A stretch of DNA of 64,000 bases from Streptomyces justiciae (GCF_015163075.1 NZ_JADDXU010000020.1:62001-126000), one strand, 5' to 3'; positions 1 through 8,195 are shown, counted from the first letter of the stretch. The notes: generated by a model not told the origin, from the sequence alone. Translations and numbers: made by a program.

Positions 1-219
1 CTCGTCGAGCGCGCCGAGGACCCCGGTGACCGGCGCGGGAAGCTGGTACGGCTGACCGAGCTGGGGGAGCGGACGGCGGTACGGGCCTCGCGGGTGCACG
101 TGGAGAACATCCGGCGCTACTTCCTGGCGCCGCTGCCGCCCGAGGACCACGACCGGTTCGCCGAGGACCTGCGCATCCTGAGCCACTCGGCGCGGGATGT
201 GCTGCCTCGGCTGCCCTGA
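1..219 (+). CDS. MarR-family transcriptional regulator, C-terminal part
   Basis: The frame is open from base 1 and ends in TGA after 72 codons, so only the C-terminal half is present. It begins in the wing of a winged helix, with the typical MarR pattern ERAEDPGDRRGKLVRLTELG (residues 1-20 of the fragment), followed by the amphipathic dimerisation helices. The missing N-terminus lies left of the window. Such proteins are usually phenolic- or oxidant-responsive repressors. The thiol-fold/MBL/SnoaL operon 228 bp downstream on the same strand is a plausible target (inference). An imperfect inverted repeat (CTGAC at 370-374, GTCAG at 392-396) lies in the intervening DNA. Confidence 0.85.
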   Translation, partial: LVERAEDPGDRRGKLVRLTELGERTAVRASRVHVENIRRYFLAPLPPEDHDRFAEDLRILSHSARDVLPRLP

Positions 220-446
220 GGCGGGCGGGCGCAGGGTTCGAGGCTGCGGGCCGCCTCGGCCCAGGTCGGTGGGGTTCGAGCTGCGGGCCCTGGGCGACGT
301 TGGTTCACTGACAATCGGCGCTCAGGTGTGGCGGCTGTCACATCGCCGGTCATCTCCTCAGGGAAATATCTGACGGATCAGTTACTGTTCTGTCAGGTGA
401 ACTGCTCGCGTCCGGCGGGCGCCCCCACCCTTTGCCGAGGTCCTCG

Positions 447-1064
447 ATGAAGCTCGTCTACGTCTTCGACGCCTACTGCGGCTGGTCGCACGGTTTCTCC
501 GGCACCCTGCGCGAGGTCGTCTCCCGCCACCCCGAGCTGCCCGTCGAGGTCGTCTCGGGCGGCCTGTTCACCGGGTCGCGCCGGGTGCCGATCCGGGAGT
601 TCGGCTACGTCCAGGGCGCCAACGCCCAGATCGCCGAGCTGACCGGCGCCGAGTTCGGGCCCGCCTACGACCGGCTGATCGCCGACGGCTCCTTCGTGAT
701 GGACTCCGAGGCCGCCGCCCGCGGGGTCGCCGCCCTGCGCCAGGCCGCCCCGGACCGGGCAGCCGAGCTCGCCGTCGCCCTCCAGCGGGCCTTCTACGTC
801 GACGGCCTGAGCCTTTCCGACCCCGCCACCTACCGGACCGTCGCCGAGGCCGCCGGTCTGGACGCCGCTGCCGTCGTCGCCGCCTTCGAGGCGCCCGCGG
901 CCGACGACGCTGCCGAGGCCGACTTCCGCCGGTCGGCCGAACTGGGCGTCACCGGCTTCCCCACCCTCCTCGGCTTCGACGGCGACCTCGTCACCGTCCT
1001 CGCGCACGGCCACGCCACCGCCGACGACGTCGACCGGCGGCTCGCGTCCGTCCGCATCCACTGA
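447..1064 (+). CDS. DsbA-family (COG3531-like) thioredoxin-fold protein
   Basis: A 205-residue thioredoxin-fold protein of the DsbA/FrnE type. The N-terminal strand leads into YCGWSHGF (C11, S14), so the usual CxxC is CxxS and only the first cysteine remains. The helical insertion is at about residues 60-150, and the fold closes with GVTGFPTLLGFDG, the cis-proline region of this superfamily. I chose ATG 447; a TTG five codons upstream is less likely. There is no signal peptide, so it is probably cytoplasmic. A monothiol site suits glutathione/mycothiol-type or isomerase chemistry better than disulfide oxidation (inference). It is first in an operon with the MBL hydrolase 37 bp downstream. Confidence 0.85.
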   Translation: MKLVYVFDAYCGWSHGFSGTLREVVSRHPELPVEVVSGGLFTGSRRVPIREFGYVQGANAQIAELTGAEFGPAYDRLIADGSFVMDSEAAARGVAALRQAAPDRAAELAVALQRAFYVDGLSLSDPATYRTVAEAAGLDAAAVVAAFEAPAADDAAEADFRRSAELGVTGFPTLLGFDGDLVTVLAHGHATADDVDRRLASVRIH

Positions 1065-1101
1065 CTTCCCCGTCCCCACCCCTCCCCGCAAGGAGCCCTC
1101 G

Positions 1102-1908
1102 ATGAGCACCCTCGACTTCAAGGTCCTCGACCTCGACTTCCCGGCCGGCAGCAAGAACAAGACCGCCACCCTCGTCACCGGCGAGACCGAGGCCCTCCTG
1201 GTCGACGCCGCCTTCACCCGCGCGGACGGCCACCGCCTCGTCGCCGAGATCCTCGACTCCGGCAAGACGCTCACCACCGTGTTCGTCTCTCACGGCGACC
1301 CCGACTTCTACTTCGGCGCCGAGGTCGTCGCCGACGCCTTCCCCGAGGCGAAGTTCGTCGCGACCCCGATCGTCATCGAGCACATCAAGCACTCCTACGA
1401 GGGCAAGCTCAAGGCCTGGGCCGCCCTCGGCCCCAACCTCCCCACCCGCCTCGTCGACCTCGAGCCCCTGACCGGCGACCTCACCCTCGAAGGCCACCGC
1501 TTCGAGCTCAAGGGCGGCGTCCCCGAGCTGTCCGACCGCCACTACCTGTGGCAGGCCGAGCACCGTGCCCTCCTCGGCGGCGTCCTGCTCTTCCAGCAGG
1601 AGCACGTCTGGGTCGCCGACACCGCCACCCCCGCCTCCCGCGCCGCCTGGATCAAGCTCCTGGACGAGATGGCCGCCCTGGAGCCCGCGCTCGTCGTCCC
1701 GGGCCACCGCCTCCCCGGCACCGCCGCCGACGCCTCCGCCATCACCGCCACCCGCGACTACCTCGTCGCCTTCGAGGAGGAGCTCGGCAAGGCCGCCGAC
1801 GGCGCCGCGCTCACCGAGGCCCTCGTCGCCCGCTACCCCGACAACGGCATGCTGATCGCCGCGCAGATCGGTGCGAAGGTCGCCAAGGGCGAGATGAAGT
1901 GGGGCTGA
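1102..1908 (+). CDS. MBL-fold hydrolase with a degenerate metal motif
   Basis: A 268-residue metallo-beta-lactamase-fold protein. The N-terminal beta-sandwich with LLVDAAF (about 32-38) leads to the position of the HxHxDH signature, which here reads SHGDPDFYFG (residues 63-72). H64 and D68 match the first His and the Asp, but the second His is D66 and the last is F69. The later PGH motif (about residue 201) and an acidic residue in WVADTATP are kept. It may bind one metal or none. RBS AAGGAG precedes the ATG. The stop lies 2 bp before the next ATG, so translation is coupled. The substrate is unknown. Confidence 0.85.
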   Translation: MSTLDFKVLDLDFPAGSKNKTATLVTGETEALLVDAAFTRADGHRLVAEILDSGKTLTTVFVSHGDPDFYFGAEVVADAFPEAKFVATPIVIEHIKHSYEGKLKAWAALGPNLPTRLVDLEPLTGDLTLEGHRFELKGGVPELSDRHYLWQAEHRALLGGVLLFQQEHVWVADTATPASRAAWIKLLDEMAALEPALVVPGHRLPGTAADASAITATRDYLVAFEEELGKAADGAALTEALVARYPDNGMLIAAQIGAKVAKGEMKWG

Positions 1909-1910
1909 CC

Positions 1911-2321
1911 ATGAGCGACTTCGCCACCTCCACCGCGCCCGCCGACGTCGTACGCCGCCAGTACCTGGCCTCCGCCGCCGGTGACCTCGACGCCCTGCGC
2001 GCCACCCTCGCCCCCGACGTGGAGTGGACCGAGATGGCCGGCTTCCCGCTCGCCGGCACCTACCGCACTCCCGAGGGCGTCACCTCCAACGTGATGGAGA
2101 AGCTCGGCCAGGACTGGGACGGCTGGACCGCCCACGACGACACCTACGTCGTCGACGGCGAGAACGTCGTCGTCCTCGCCCGCTACAGCGCCGTCAACAA
2201 GGCCACCGGCAAGGCGATCGACGTCCGCGTCGCCCACGCCTTCGTCGTCCGCGGCGGACTCATCGTCCGCTTCGAGCAGTTCGTCGACACCGCGCTCGTG
2301 CGGGACGCGATGACGGACTGA
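1911..2321 (+). CDS. SnoaL-like / nuclear transport factor 2 family protein
   Basis: A 136-residue alpha+beta-barrel protein of the NTF2/SnoaL superfamily. The N-terminal helix VVRRQYLASAAGDLDALRAT and the following LAPDVEWTEMAGFPLAGTYR are the standard opening of this fold, and the C-terminal strands include AHAFVVRGGLIVRFEQFVDT. The family includes small isomerases, cyclases and ligand-binding proteins, and the catalytic residues cannot be assigned from this sequence. It is the last gene of the DsbA-like/MBL/SnoaL operon (2-bp gap to the MBL gene) and converges on the diiron-enzyme gene 15 bp downstream. Confidence 0.82.
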   Translation: MSDFATSTAPADVVRRQYLASAAGDLDALRATLAPDVEWTEMAGFPLAGTYRTPEGVTSNVMEKLGQDWDGWTAHDDTYVVDGENVVVLARYSAVNKATGKAIDVRVAHAFVVRGGLIVRFEQFVDTALVRDAMTD

Positions 2322-2336
2322 TCCGTCAGCGGTCCG

Positions 2337-3323
2337 TCATGGGCCGCGCAGTGCCGTCGCCCCCTGCCGCCAGGCTCCCAGCAGCCTGGCGGCCAGGCGT
2401 TCTTCCAGGTACGTCGTCGCGCGGACGCCGAACGCCACGTCGGCGTCCAGCTCCGGCTCGCTCTCCAGGAGACCGGCGACGACGTCCTGCCGTACGACCT
2501 GCTCGTGCACGGCGTCGGCCTCGACGTGCTCGGTGTAGAACCGTACGGCCGCCGGGCCCGCCCCCACCCGGCGCAGTGCCTCGGCCAGGCGGCGGGAGCC
2601 GGGGGACGAGGTCACCTCCACGGCGGCGAAGTGGCCGACCAGCGCGCCGCGCAGCGCCCGGTGCAGACCGAACAGGGTCATCATGTTGACGGTGGCGAGC
2701 GCCTCGGCCGGGGACGCGTCGACGTAGTGGCCGTACGCCGTCTCCAGCTTCAGGTCCGTCATCAGGTCGGCGAACAGCTGCGCGTGGATCTCGTCCGGGC
2801 GGCCCGCGCCGAACTCGTCGAACTCCACCGCGACCATCCCCGCCTTGGCCCGCCCGTGCAGCCGGGGGATGACCCAGGCGTGCGGGTCGGCCTCCTTGAG
2901 GTGGTAGAGCGAGCGCAGGGCCGCGTACTCGCGCAGCTGGTCGAGGGTGCCTTCGTCGCGCAGGAAGAACGACACGCTCGTGCCGTCGGGGTCGGCGGTC
3001 GGTTCGAGCTGGAGCTCGTCAAGGGCGGTGGTGGCGGTCGTGCCGGTGGTGGGTACGTCCTCGCGCAGGGCACGCAGGAAGCGGTCCTCGAGGGTGGCGC
3101 GGCAGGCGAGCAGGGCGCTGTCCCACTCCAGGGTGTCGGGTACGTCGCGGAAGCCGCGGTAGTGGAGTTCGTAGAGGGTGTAGAGGGCGAGTTGGAGGTC
3201 GTCGCCGTAGGCGGGGGAGTCCGGGACGTTCTGCGGGGCCGGGGCGCCCAGCAGGGCGGCCCGTACCGCTGCGGAGAGCGGGCCGCGGGGGGTGGGGAGC
3301 GGCGGGGGGAGGCGCCTGGTCAT
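2337..3323 (-). CDS. iron-containing redox enzyme (haem-oxygenase-like diiron oxidase)
   Basis: A 328-residue all-helical protein of the iron-containing redox enzyme family (haem-oxygenase-like fold, HDO). Likely metal ligands are visible: VEFDEFGAGRPDEIH at about 163-178, and a later helix with EHVEADAVH at about 268-276, the H-x3-D-x2-H pattern seen in HDO enzymes. Characterised HDOs oxidise amino acids or fatty acids with O2 at a labile diiron site; the substrate here is unknown. The ATG start overlaps the stop of the CDGSH gene by 4 bp (ATGA). With that gene and the methyltransferase upstream it forms a translationally coupled trio, and the CDGSH protein is the obvious candidate reductant (inference). 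Confidence 0.85.
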   Translation of the reverse strand: MTRRLPPPLPTPRGPLSAAVRAALLGAPAPQNVPDSPAYGDDLQLALYTLYELHYRGFRDVPDTLEWDSALLACRATLEDRFLRALREDVPTTGTTATTALDELQLEPTADPDGTSVSFFLRDEGTLDQLREYAALRSLYHLKEADPHAWVIPRLHGRAKAGMVAVEFDEFGAGRPDEIHAQLFADLMTDLKLETAYGHYVDASPAEALATVNMMTLFGLHRALRGALVGHFAAVEVTSSPGSRRLAEALRRVGAGPAAVRFYTEHVEADAVHEQVVRQDVVAGLLESEPELDADVAFGVRATTYLEERLAARLLGAWRQGATALRGP

Positions 3324-3553
3324 GTCTGCGAGCCTTCGTCGGACGCGGTGCCGGTGCGGCGCTCGCGGCGGCGGTGGCTGGTGTCGCACCACGGGTACAG
3401 GCGGCTGCGGCGGCAGGTGCAGACCGCGACCTCGAAGCGGTCGGAGACCGTCACCTCGCCGTGCTCGTCGACCACTTCGACCGGCCCCTCGATCAGCAGG
3501 GGCCCGTCGCGCTGGACGCGGATGCGGCGGGGGCGGTCAGAGCGGGCGGCCAC
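3320..3553 (-). CDS. CDGSH-type [2Fe-2S] iron-sulfur protein
   Basis: A 77-residue protein with one CDGSH signature. C45, C47, C56 and H60 in CTCRRSRLYPWCDTSH give the 3Cys-1His ligand set of MitoNEET-type [2Fe-2S] clusters. It is small, basic at the C-terminus and has no membrane anchor, so it is probably a soluble redox carrier. The start is GTG at 3553, inside the last codons of the upstream methyltransferase gene (17-bp overlap). The stop overlaps the ATG of the diiron enzyme. This tight packing suggests stoichiometric synthesis with its two neighbours. The fold assignment is firm; a role as electron donor to the diiron enzyme is inference. Confidence 0.9.
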   Translation of the reverse strand: MAARSDRPRRIRVQRDGPLLIEGPVEVVDEHGEVTVSDRFEVAVCTCRRSRLYPWCDTSHRRRERRTGTASDEGSQT

Positions 3554-4223
3554 GGATCACCACCAGTTCCTCCGTCACGTCGCCGTTCACCAGGCCCGTC
3601 TCGCGCAGCCAGCCGAGCCGGGAGCGCAGCACCGGGCCGAACGGCAGCCGGGTGCGGTCGACGACCTCCGCGCACAGACCGGCCTCGGTGAGCCGGGCCA
3701 GGGTGGCGTCGACGCCGCACAGATGCGAGTGGACGAGGAGCAGGGCTCCCGTGGGTTGCAGGACGGTCGGTGCGGAGTCGCAGACCCTGTCGATCAGCAG
3801 ACGGCCGTCGGGCCCGGCGTCCCAGGCGCGGGCCGGGCCGCGGGGCGGGGCCGCGTCTGGGGCGGGGACGTAGGGCGGGTTGGCGAGCACCAGGTCGAAG
3901 CGGCGGCCGGGGACCGCCGAGGCGAGGTCGCCGTGGCGGACGCGCAGGCTCTGGCCGTTCAGCACGGCGTTGAACCAGGCGGCCGCGACCGCCCGCCAGG
4001 AGATGTCGACCGCGGTGACCCGGCCGCCGAGCCGTGCCGCCTCGACTGCGAGCGCCCCGCTGCCGGTGCCGAGGTCCAGCACGTCCGTCCGGTCCGTGAT
4101 CGGTTCGCGGTGCAGGGCCCGCCCCAGGAGCCGGGTGTCGGCCTGCGGCGCGTACACGCCCCGGGGGACCCAGCAGCGGCGGGGGTCGGCGGGGGTGGGG
4201 CAGCCGACGGTGGTGGGGGTCAT
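3537..4223 (-). CDS. HemK2/MTQ2-like class I SAM-dependent methyltransferase
   Basis: A 228-residue Rossmann methyltransferase. The SAM-binding motif I is LDLGTGSGA (49-57), the acidic end of strand 2 is AVDIS (71-75), and NPPY (115-118) is the active-site motif of N-methyltransferases acting on planar amide or amino nitrogens, such as release-factor glutamine and DNA adenine. Size and spacing fit the HemK2/MTQ2 group without the HemK N-terminal domain. It is the first gene of the overlapping trio with the CDGSH and diiron-enzyme genes, which argues for a dedicated substrate rather than housekeeping release-factor methylation (inference). The ATG start was chosen because a long proline/arginine-rich in-frame upstream extension does not look coding. 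Confidence 0.85.
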   Translation of the reverse strand: MTPTTVGCPTPADPRRCWVPRGVYAPQADTRLLGRALHREPITDRTDVLDLGTGSGALAVEAARLGGRVTAVDISWRAVAAAWFNAVLNGQSLRVRHGDLASAVPGRRFDLVLANPPYVPAPDAAPPRGPARAWDAGPDGRLLIDRVCDSAPTVLQPTGALLLVHSHLCGVDATLARLTEAGLCAEVVDRTRLPFGPVLRSRLGWLRETGLVNGDVTEELVVIRGRPL

Positions 4224-4318
4224 GGGGTTCCTGGGGTCTGTCGGAGGCCGAGGGGGTTCCAGGGCGCTGCGGTCATGGGGTGCGTGGGGTGGCTGCCGCG
4301 GGGCGCGGCCCGGTCTCG

Positions 4319-4921
4319 TCAGCCCGGCGGGCCCAGCGGGTGGGACGTCAGGGCGCGGGCCACGCCGTGGAGGTTGTCGGCCATCGTGCGACCGGTGCTG
4401 TGCGCCCAGTCGCGGCCCTTCACCTCGTCCAGGTAGTCGGGGCCGGGGCCCGGGCCGAGATGCCAGTACGTCCAGGCCTGGCCGGGGATCGTGTAGCCGA
4501 TGTCCGCCAGCGCTCCGGAGATCTCGCTGATGACGTGGTGGGCGCCGTCCTCGTTGCCGGTGACGACCACGCCGGCCACGCGGTTGTAGGCGACGGGCCG
4601 CTCCTCGTCGTCCGTCTCGGTCATCATCGCGTCCATGCGTTCCAGGACGCGCTGCGCGACCGAGGACGGCCGGCCCAGCCAGGTGGGCGAGGCGACGACG
4701 AGGATCTCCGACTCCAGGAGCCGGTCGTGGACGCCGGGCCACTCGTCGCCGTCGCCGGCGTCGGTGACGACCCCGGGCGCGATGTCGAGGTCCACGGCGC
4801 GTACGGAGGAGACCTGGACGCCGTACCCGGACAGCCGGGCGGTGACCACCTCGGCCAGCGCCTCGGTGTTGGAGGGCTCGGGGGACGGCTTGAGCGTGCA
4901 GTTGATGACGAGTGCCTTCAC
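4319..4921 (-). CDS. flavodoxin-family NAD(P)H-dependent oxidoreductase
   Basis: A 200-residue flavodoxin-fold protein. The first strand and phosphate loop are ALVINCTLKPSPEPSNTEAL (3-22). The second flavin-contact loop is SPTWLGRPSS, and the third is VTGNEDGAHHV, as in FMN-binding NADPH-dependent FMN reductase/WrbA-like proteins. The start is GTG 4921 with a clear GGAGG 4 bp upstream. The gene for a 61-residue small protein lies 38 bp upstream on the same strand and is probably cotranscribed. It is separated by about 95 bp from the downstream methyltransferase trio. It is cytoplasmic; the electron acceptor is unknown. Confidence 0.87.
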   Translation of the reverse strand: MKALVINCTLKPSPEPSNTEALAEVVTARLSGYGVQVSSVRAVDLDIAPGVVTDAGDGDEWPGVHDRLLESEILVVASPTWLGRPSSVAQRVLERMDAMMTETDDEERPVAYNRVAGVVVTGNEDGAHHVISEISGALADIGYTIPGQAWTYWHLGPGPGPDYLDEVKGRDWAHSTGRTMADNLHGVARALTSHPLGPPG

Positions 4922-4959
4922 GGTTCCTCCGGGCTGGGAAGCCCTCGGTCGGTCTCCGG

Positions 4960-5145
4960 TCAGTCGTCGCCGCGGACGATGTTCCACTCGCCGCTGGTGC
5001 CCGTGGCGGACGGGCGGGTGCCGTCGTCGACGGGGGAGAGGCAGGTGCGTACGCCCTTGTCGCGCAGCGTGCGGGCCTTCCTCCAGCCCGTCTTGGCCAC
5101 CCGCAGGGAGTCGGTGGGGTCGTTCTTGACGGTGGGCGCGGTCAC
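4960..5145 (-). CDS. small conserved-looking hypothetical protein (61 aa)
   Basis: I do not recognise this gene. The GTG-initiated frame encodes 61 residues with a basic middle (SLRVAKTGWRKARTLRDKGV) and a polar tail ending GEWNIVRGDD. No membrane segment or metal motif is seen. It is likely real because it fits snugly between the FAD/Rieske gene and the flavodoxin gene on the same strand, with codon use like its neighbours. The only RBS-like element is a purine run (GAGAGAGAAG) about 10-20 bases upstream. It may be cotranscribed with the flavodoxin. A chance frame is not excluded. Confidence 0.5.
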   Translation of the reverse strand: MTAPTVKNDPTDSLRVAKTGWRKARTLRDKGVRTCLSPVDDGTRPSATGTSGEWNIVRGDD

Positions 5146-5221
5146 GGCGGTTCAACTTCTCTCTCTGTCTCGTCGAGCTGTGGACCGAGTGCCCCCGCGG
5201 GGCGTCGGAAAACGGTCGTCC

Positions 5222-6754
5222 TCAGATGTCGCGCCGCTCCAGCGGGCGGACCGCCGGCCCCTGGAGGATGTGGCCGTCCGGGGCGAACCGGGAGCCGTGG
5301 CACGGGCATTCCCAGGCCTGTTCGGCGCGGTTGAAGGCCAGGACGCAGCCGAGGTGGGTGCAGCTCGCCGAGACCGCCCGGAGCTCTCCGCTCTCGTCGC
5401 GGTGCACCGCGCACCGGTGGCCGCCCACCCGCATCACCGCGCCGTCGCCCGGCGCGAGGTCCTCCGGCGCCGGACCCGACAGCGGCGGCAGCCGGTCGCC
5501 GACGAAGTGCCGGGCGACCTGCGTCTGGTGCTTGAGGAAGGACACGCCCTCGCGGACGACGGAGCCGAGGCGGCGCGGGTCGTACAGGCCGGCCCACGCC
5601 ACCTCGCGGCCGGCCATCAGCTCGCAGATCAGGCGGCCCGCCATGATGCCGCCGCTCAGTCCCCAGCCGCCGAACCCGGTGGCCACGTAGGTGTGCCGGC
5701 TGCCGGGGTGGAGCGGGCCGACGAGGGGCACGGAGTCGGTGGATTCGTTGTCCTGGGTCGCCCAGCGGTGGGTGAGGGTCAGCCCGCGGAAGTGGTCGTC
5801 GGCCCATTCCGCGAGCCGCGCGAAGCGCTTGTCGACGTCCGCGGTGCCGGGCGTGAAGTGCTCGCCGGTGACGATCAGCAGCCGTACGCCGTCGTCGTCG
5901 CCGTAGGGCGCGCTGCGCACCGAGCGGGTGTGCTGCTCCGGCGTGATGTACATGTCGCGCGGGGCGCGGCTCGCGTCGATGGTTCCGGCCACCACCAGTT
6001 CGCGGCGGGGGGAGAGGCGGGTGAAGAGCAGGGCCCGGTCGAAGACGGGGTAGTGGGTGGCCACGACCACGTCGTTGGCCCGCACCTTCACCCCGGCGTC
6101 GGTCGTCAGGACGCACGGCTCGCCCTCGGTGAGGGCGACGACCCGCGTGTCCTCGTACACCGTGCCGCCGCGCCTGCGCAGGTCCTCGGCGAGCGCCAGC
6201 AGGTACTTGCGCGGGTGGAACTGGGCCTGCCGCACCACCTTGACCGCGCCCGCCACCGGGAACGGCAGCTCGGTGTCGGCGACGAAGGAGGCGTCCAGGC
6301 CCGCCTCGCGCGCCGCCTCCGCCTCGGCCCGCAACTCTGCGACGCCGTCCGCGTCCTCGGCGTACGTGAACGCGGCCGCCTCCTCCCAGTCGCAGTCGAC
6401 GCCGAGCTCCGCCACGATCTCCGCGGCGTGCCGGATCGCCTCCGTCTGCGAACGGGCGTACAGGCGCGCTCCCTCGGGGCCGCGCGTGCGGCGCAGCCGG
6501 TCGTAGACGAGGGTGTGCAGGGCGCTCAGCTTGGCCGTGGTGCGGCCGGTCACCCCGGCGGCGAGCCGGCCGGCCTCCAGCACGGCCACCTCACGGCCCT
6601 CCCGGACCAGCTCCCAGGCCGTGCTCAGCCCGGCCATGCCGCCGCCGATCACGGCGACGTCGACGCTCAGGTCGCCGGCGGGCGGGGGTGCGGGGTCGCC
6701 GGGCGGGGCGGTCTCGAGCCAGTACGACCCCCGGAGTCCTGCGTCGGCGTTCAT
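5222..6754 (-). CDS. DAO-family FAD oxidoreductase with C-terminal Rieske domain
   Basis: A 510-residue two-domain flavoprotein. Residues about 32-400 form a glycine-oxidase/DAO-type FAD domain with the dinucleotide motif VIGGGMAGLS (GxGxxG, 37-42) and the C-terminal FAD contact TGFGGWGLSGGIMAG. Residues about 425-510 form a Rieske domain with CTHLGC (near 461) and CPCHGS (near 480), which supply the two Cys and two His of a [2Fe-2S] cluster. This architecture is common in soil actinobacteria but the substrate is not established. It is cytoplasmic. Its ATG overlaps the topoisomerase stop by 4 bp (ATGA), placing it third in the DUF3040 - topoisomerase - oxidoreductase operon. Confidence 0.9.
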   Translation of the reverse strand: MNADAGLRGSYWLETAPPGDPAPPPAGDLSVDVAVIGGGMAGLSTAWELVREGREVAVLEAGRLAAGVTGRTTAKLSALHTLVYDRLRRTRGPEGARLYARSQTEAIRHAAEIVAELGVDCDWEEAAAFTYAEDADGVAELRAEAEAAREAGLDASFVADTELPFPVAGAVKVVRQAQFHPRKYLLALAEDLRRRGGTVYEDTRVVALTEGEPCVLTTDAGVKVRANDVVVATHYPVFDRALLFTRLSPRRELVVAGTIDASRAPRDMYITPEQHTRSVRSAPYGDDDGVRLLIVTGEHFTPGTADVDKRFARLAEWADDHFRGLTLTHRWATQDNESTDSVPLVGPLHPGSRHTYVATGFGGWGLSGGIMAGRLICELMAGREVAWAGLYDPRRLGSVVREGVSFLKHQTQVARHFVGDRLPPLSGPAPEDLAPGDGAVMRVGGHRCAVHRDESGELRAVSASCTHLGCVLAFNRAEQAWECPCHGSRFAPDGHILQGPAVRPLERRDI

Positions 6755-7851
6755 GGCCGCCTCCTGTCTCGTGGTTGTCCCTGATCGCTGTCCCGCAGCA
6801 GTCGAAGTACCGCCTCCTCCACCGCTCCCTGCGTGGCCGGTTCGCCGAAGCGGACGTCCGCGCCGAGGCGGTCCAGGGAGGGGGCGATCGTGCGGCCCTC
6901 CTCGTAGAGCTCGACGACCCGGGGATTGATGTACGAGGCCCGGCAGACGGCCGGGGTGTTGCCCAGGTAGCCGGCCACCTCGCGGACGGCGCGGTGCACG
7001 GCGCGGGCGCGGGCCGCGCGGGACTCGGACGCGACGGGCTGGGCCACGGCCAGCGCGACCGCCGCGAGCACGGTGGCGTGCCAGGTGCGGAAGTCCTTGG
7101 CGGTGAGGTCGGTGCCCGCGCGGTCGCGCAGGTAGGTGTTGAGGTCGTCGGCGTGCACGTCGTGCCAGGCGCCGCCCTGCCAGTAGGCGAAGAGGCGGTC
7201 GCCACCGCGGTGCCCGCGCCGCAGCAGCGCGCGTACCGTCCGGCACACCGCGTCCTCGGCGAGCGACTGCTCCACGTCCTTGGCGTTCTTGGCGGGGTAG
7301 GCGAAGCACACCTCGCCGCCCCGGCACGAGGCGTGCTCGCGGAGCAGGGTGGTGAGCCCGTGGGTGTCGTTGTCGCGGCGGTAGGAGTCGTTGCCGATCC
7401 GGAAGAACCCCAGGTCGAGCAGGCGGGCCGCGCAGCCCAGCACGCGTTCGCGGCACAGCCCCCGGGCGTTGAGGTCCGCGGCCAGGCGCTCACGCAGCCG
7501 GGGCAGGGCCGGGACGACGTCCAGGACGTGCTGGTGCTTGGCCGCCTCCTGCTGCTCGCGGAACCGCGGGTGGTAGAGGTACTGGCGGCGCCCGGCGGCA
7601 TCGGTGCCGGTCGCCTGGATGTGCCCGTTGGGGGCGGGGCAGATCCACACGTCCTCCCAGGCGGGCGGGACGACGAGTCCGCGCAGGCGCTGCTTCTCGG
7701 CGGCGTCCGTGATGGCGCGGCCGCCGGGATCGACGTACCGGAAGCCCCGTCCGCAGCGGACCCTGGTGATGCCGGGGCCGTGGATGTCGCTGGTGCGCAG
7801 TCTCGCCGTGCGCCGCGAACCACCCGGTCCCGGCGGCGAGTTCACCGCCAC
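6751..7851 (-). CDS. DNA topoisomerase IB (poxvirus/bacterial type)
   Basis: A 366-residue type IB topoisomerase that relaxes supercoils by nicking one strand through a 3'-phosphotyrosine. The N-terminal domain carries VVPPAWEDVWICPAPNGHIQ, a hallmark of the bacterial enzymes. The catalytic domain contains the basic residues and DFRTWHATV, and the nucleophile is the tyrosine in SYINPRVVELY (about residue 309). The start is GTG 7851, 11 bp after GAGGAG; a GTG at 7845, whose G is shared with the stop of the DUF3040 gene (GTGA), is the alternative. The gene sits between the DUF3040 gene and the FAD/Rieske gene in a stress-type operon. Confidence 0.92.
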   Translation of the reverse strand: MAVNSPPGPGGSRRTARLRTSDIHGPGITRVRCGRGFRYVDPGGRAITDAAEKQRLRGLVVPPAWEDVWICPAPNGHIQATGTDAAGRRQYLYHPRFREQQEAAKHQHVLDVVPALPRLRERLAADLNARGLCRERVLGCAARLLDLGFFRIGNDSYRRDNDTHGLTTLLREHASCRGGEVCFAYPAKNAKDVEQSLAEDAVCRTVRALLRRGHRGGDRLFAYWQGGAWHDVHADDLNTYLRDRAGTDLTAKDFRTWHATVLAAVALAVAQPVASESRAARARAVHRAVREVAGYLGNTPAVCRASYINPRVVELYEEGRTIAPSLDRLGADVRFGEPATQGAVEEAVLRLLRDSDQGQPRDRRRP

Positions 7852-8195
7852 GGTGTGCCGCGCTCCTCTTGGTCGGACCCCTCCCTGCTGGCGCGGCACA
7901 GCAGCCGGAAGCCCTGGAGCAGGGTGAGGGGCCACAGCGCGGCGAAGCACCACAGGACGGCGGGGTCGGACGTACGGACGCCCATGACGACGAGGAACAC
8001 CGAGGCGCTCAGCAGCGCGGCCGTCGACAGCGGCAGCCAGCGGCGGGAGACGGGGCGGCGCAGCCGGCGGCTCATGTGGTGGCGCATACGACGGGTGAGG
8101 CGTCGGTCGGCGCTCAGTTCCGCCTCTATCCGGCGGAGGGCCAGGCGTTCGTGCGGGGAGAGCACGACGTCGTCGGGGTCACTGCGGTCGTTCAC
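7842..8195 (-). CDS. DUF3040 membrane protein
   Basis: A 117-residue actinobacterial membrane protein. The N-terminal part, LSPHERLALRRIEAELSADR (about 11-30), is the DUF3040 signature. It is followed by a strongly basic segment and two hydrophobic helices at about 55-75 and 80-97. The C-terminus is polar. DUF3040 proteins are abundant in Streptomyces and their function is unknown. The start is GTG 8195 with GAGG 9 bp upstream. It is the first gene of the minus-strand operon that continues into topoisomerase IB, with overlapping stop and start. It is divergent from the SRPBCC gene. Confidence 0.82.
   Translation of the reverse strand: MNDRSDPDDVVLSPHERLALRRIEAELSADRRLTRRMRHHMSRRLRRPVSRRWLPLSTAALLSASVFLVVMGVRTSDPAVLWCFAALWPLTLLQGFRLLCRASREGSDQEERGTPWR

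Noticed and set aside
393..1277. Long minus-strand frame (about 294 aa) opposite the DsbA-like gene
   Set aside because: It is a GC-rich shadow with Gly/Val/Asp-rich composition; the plus-strand gene has recognisable domains and correct codon bias.
4280..6784. Very long plus-strand frame (over 800 aa) opposite the flavodoxin and FAD/Rieske genes
   Set aside because: Composition is that of an antisense shadow, and the minus-strand genes in the same DNA have clear motifs and overlapping starts.
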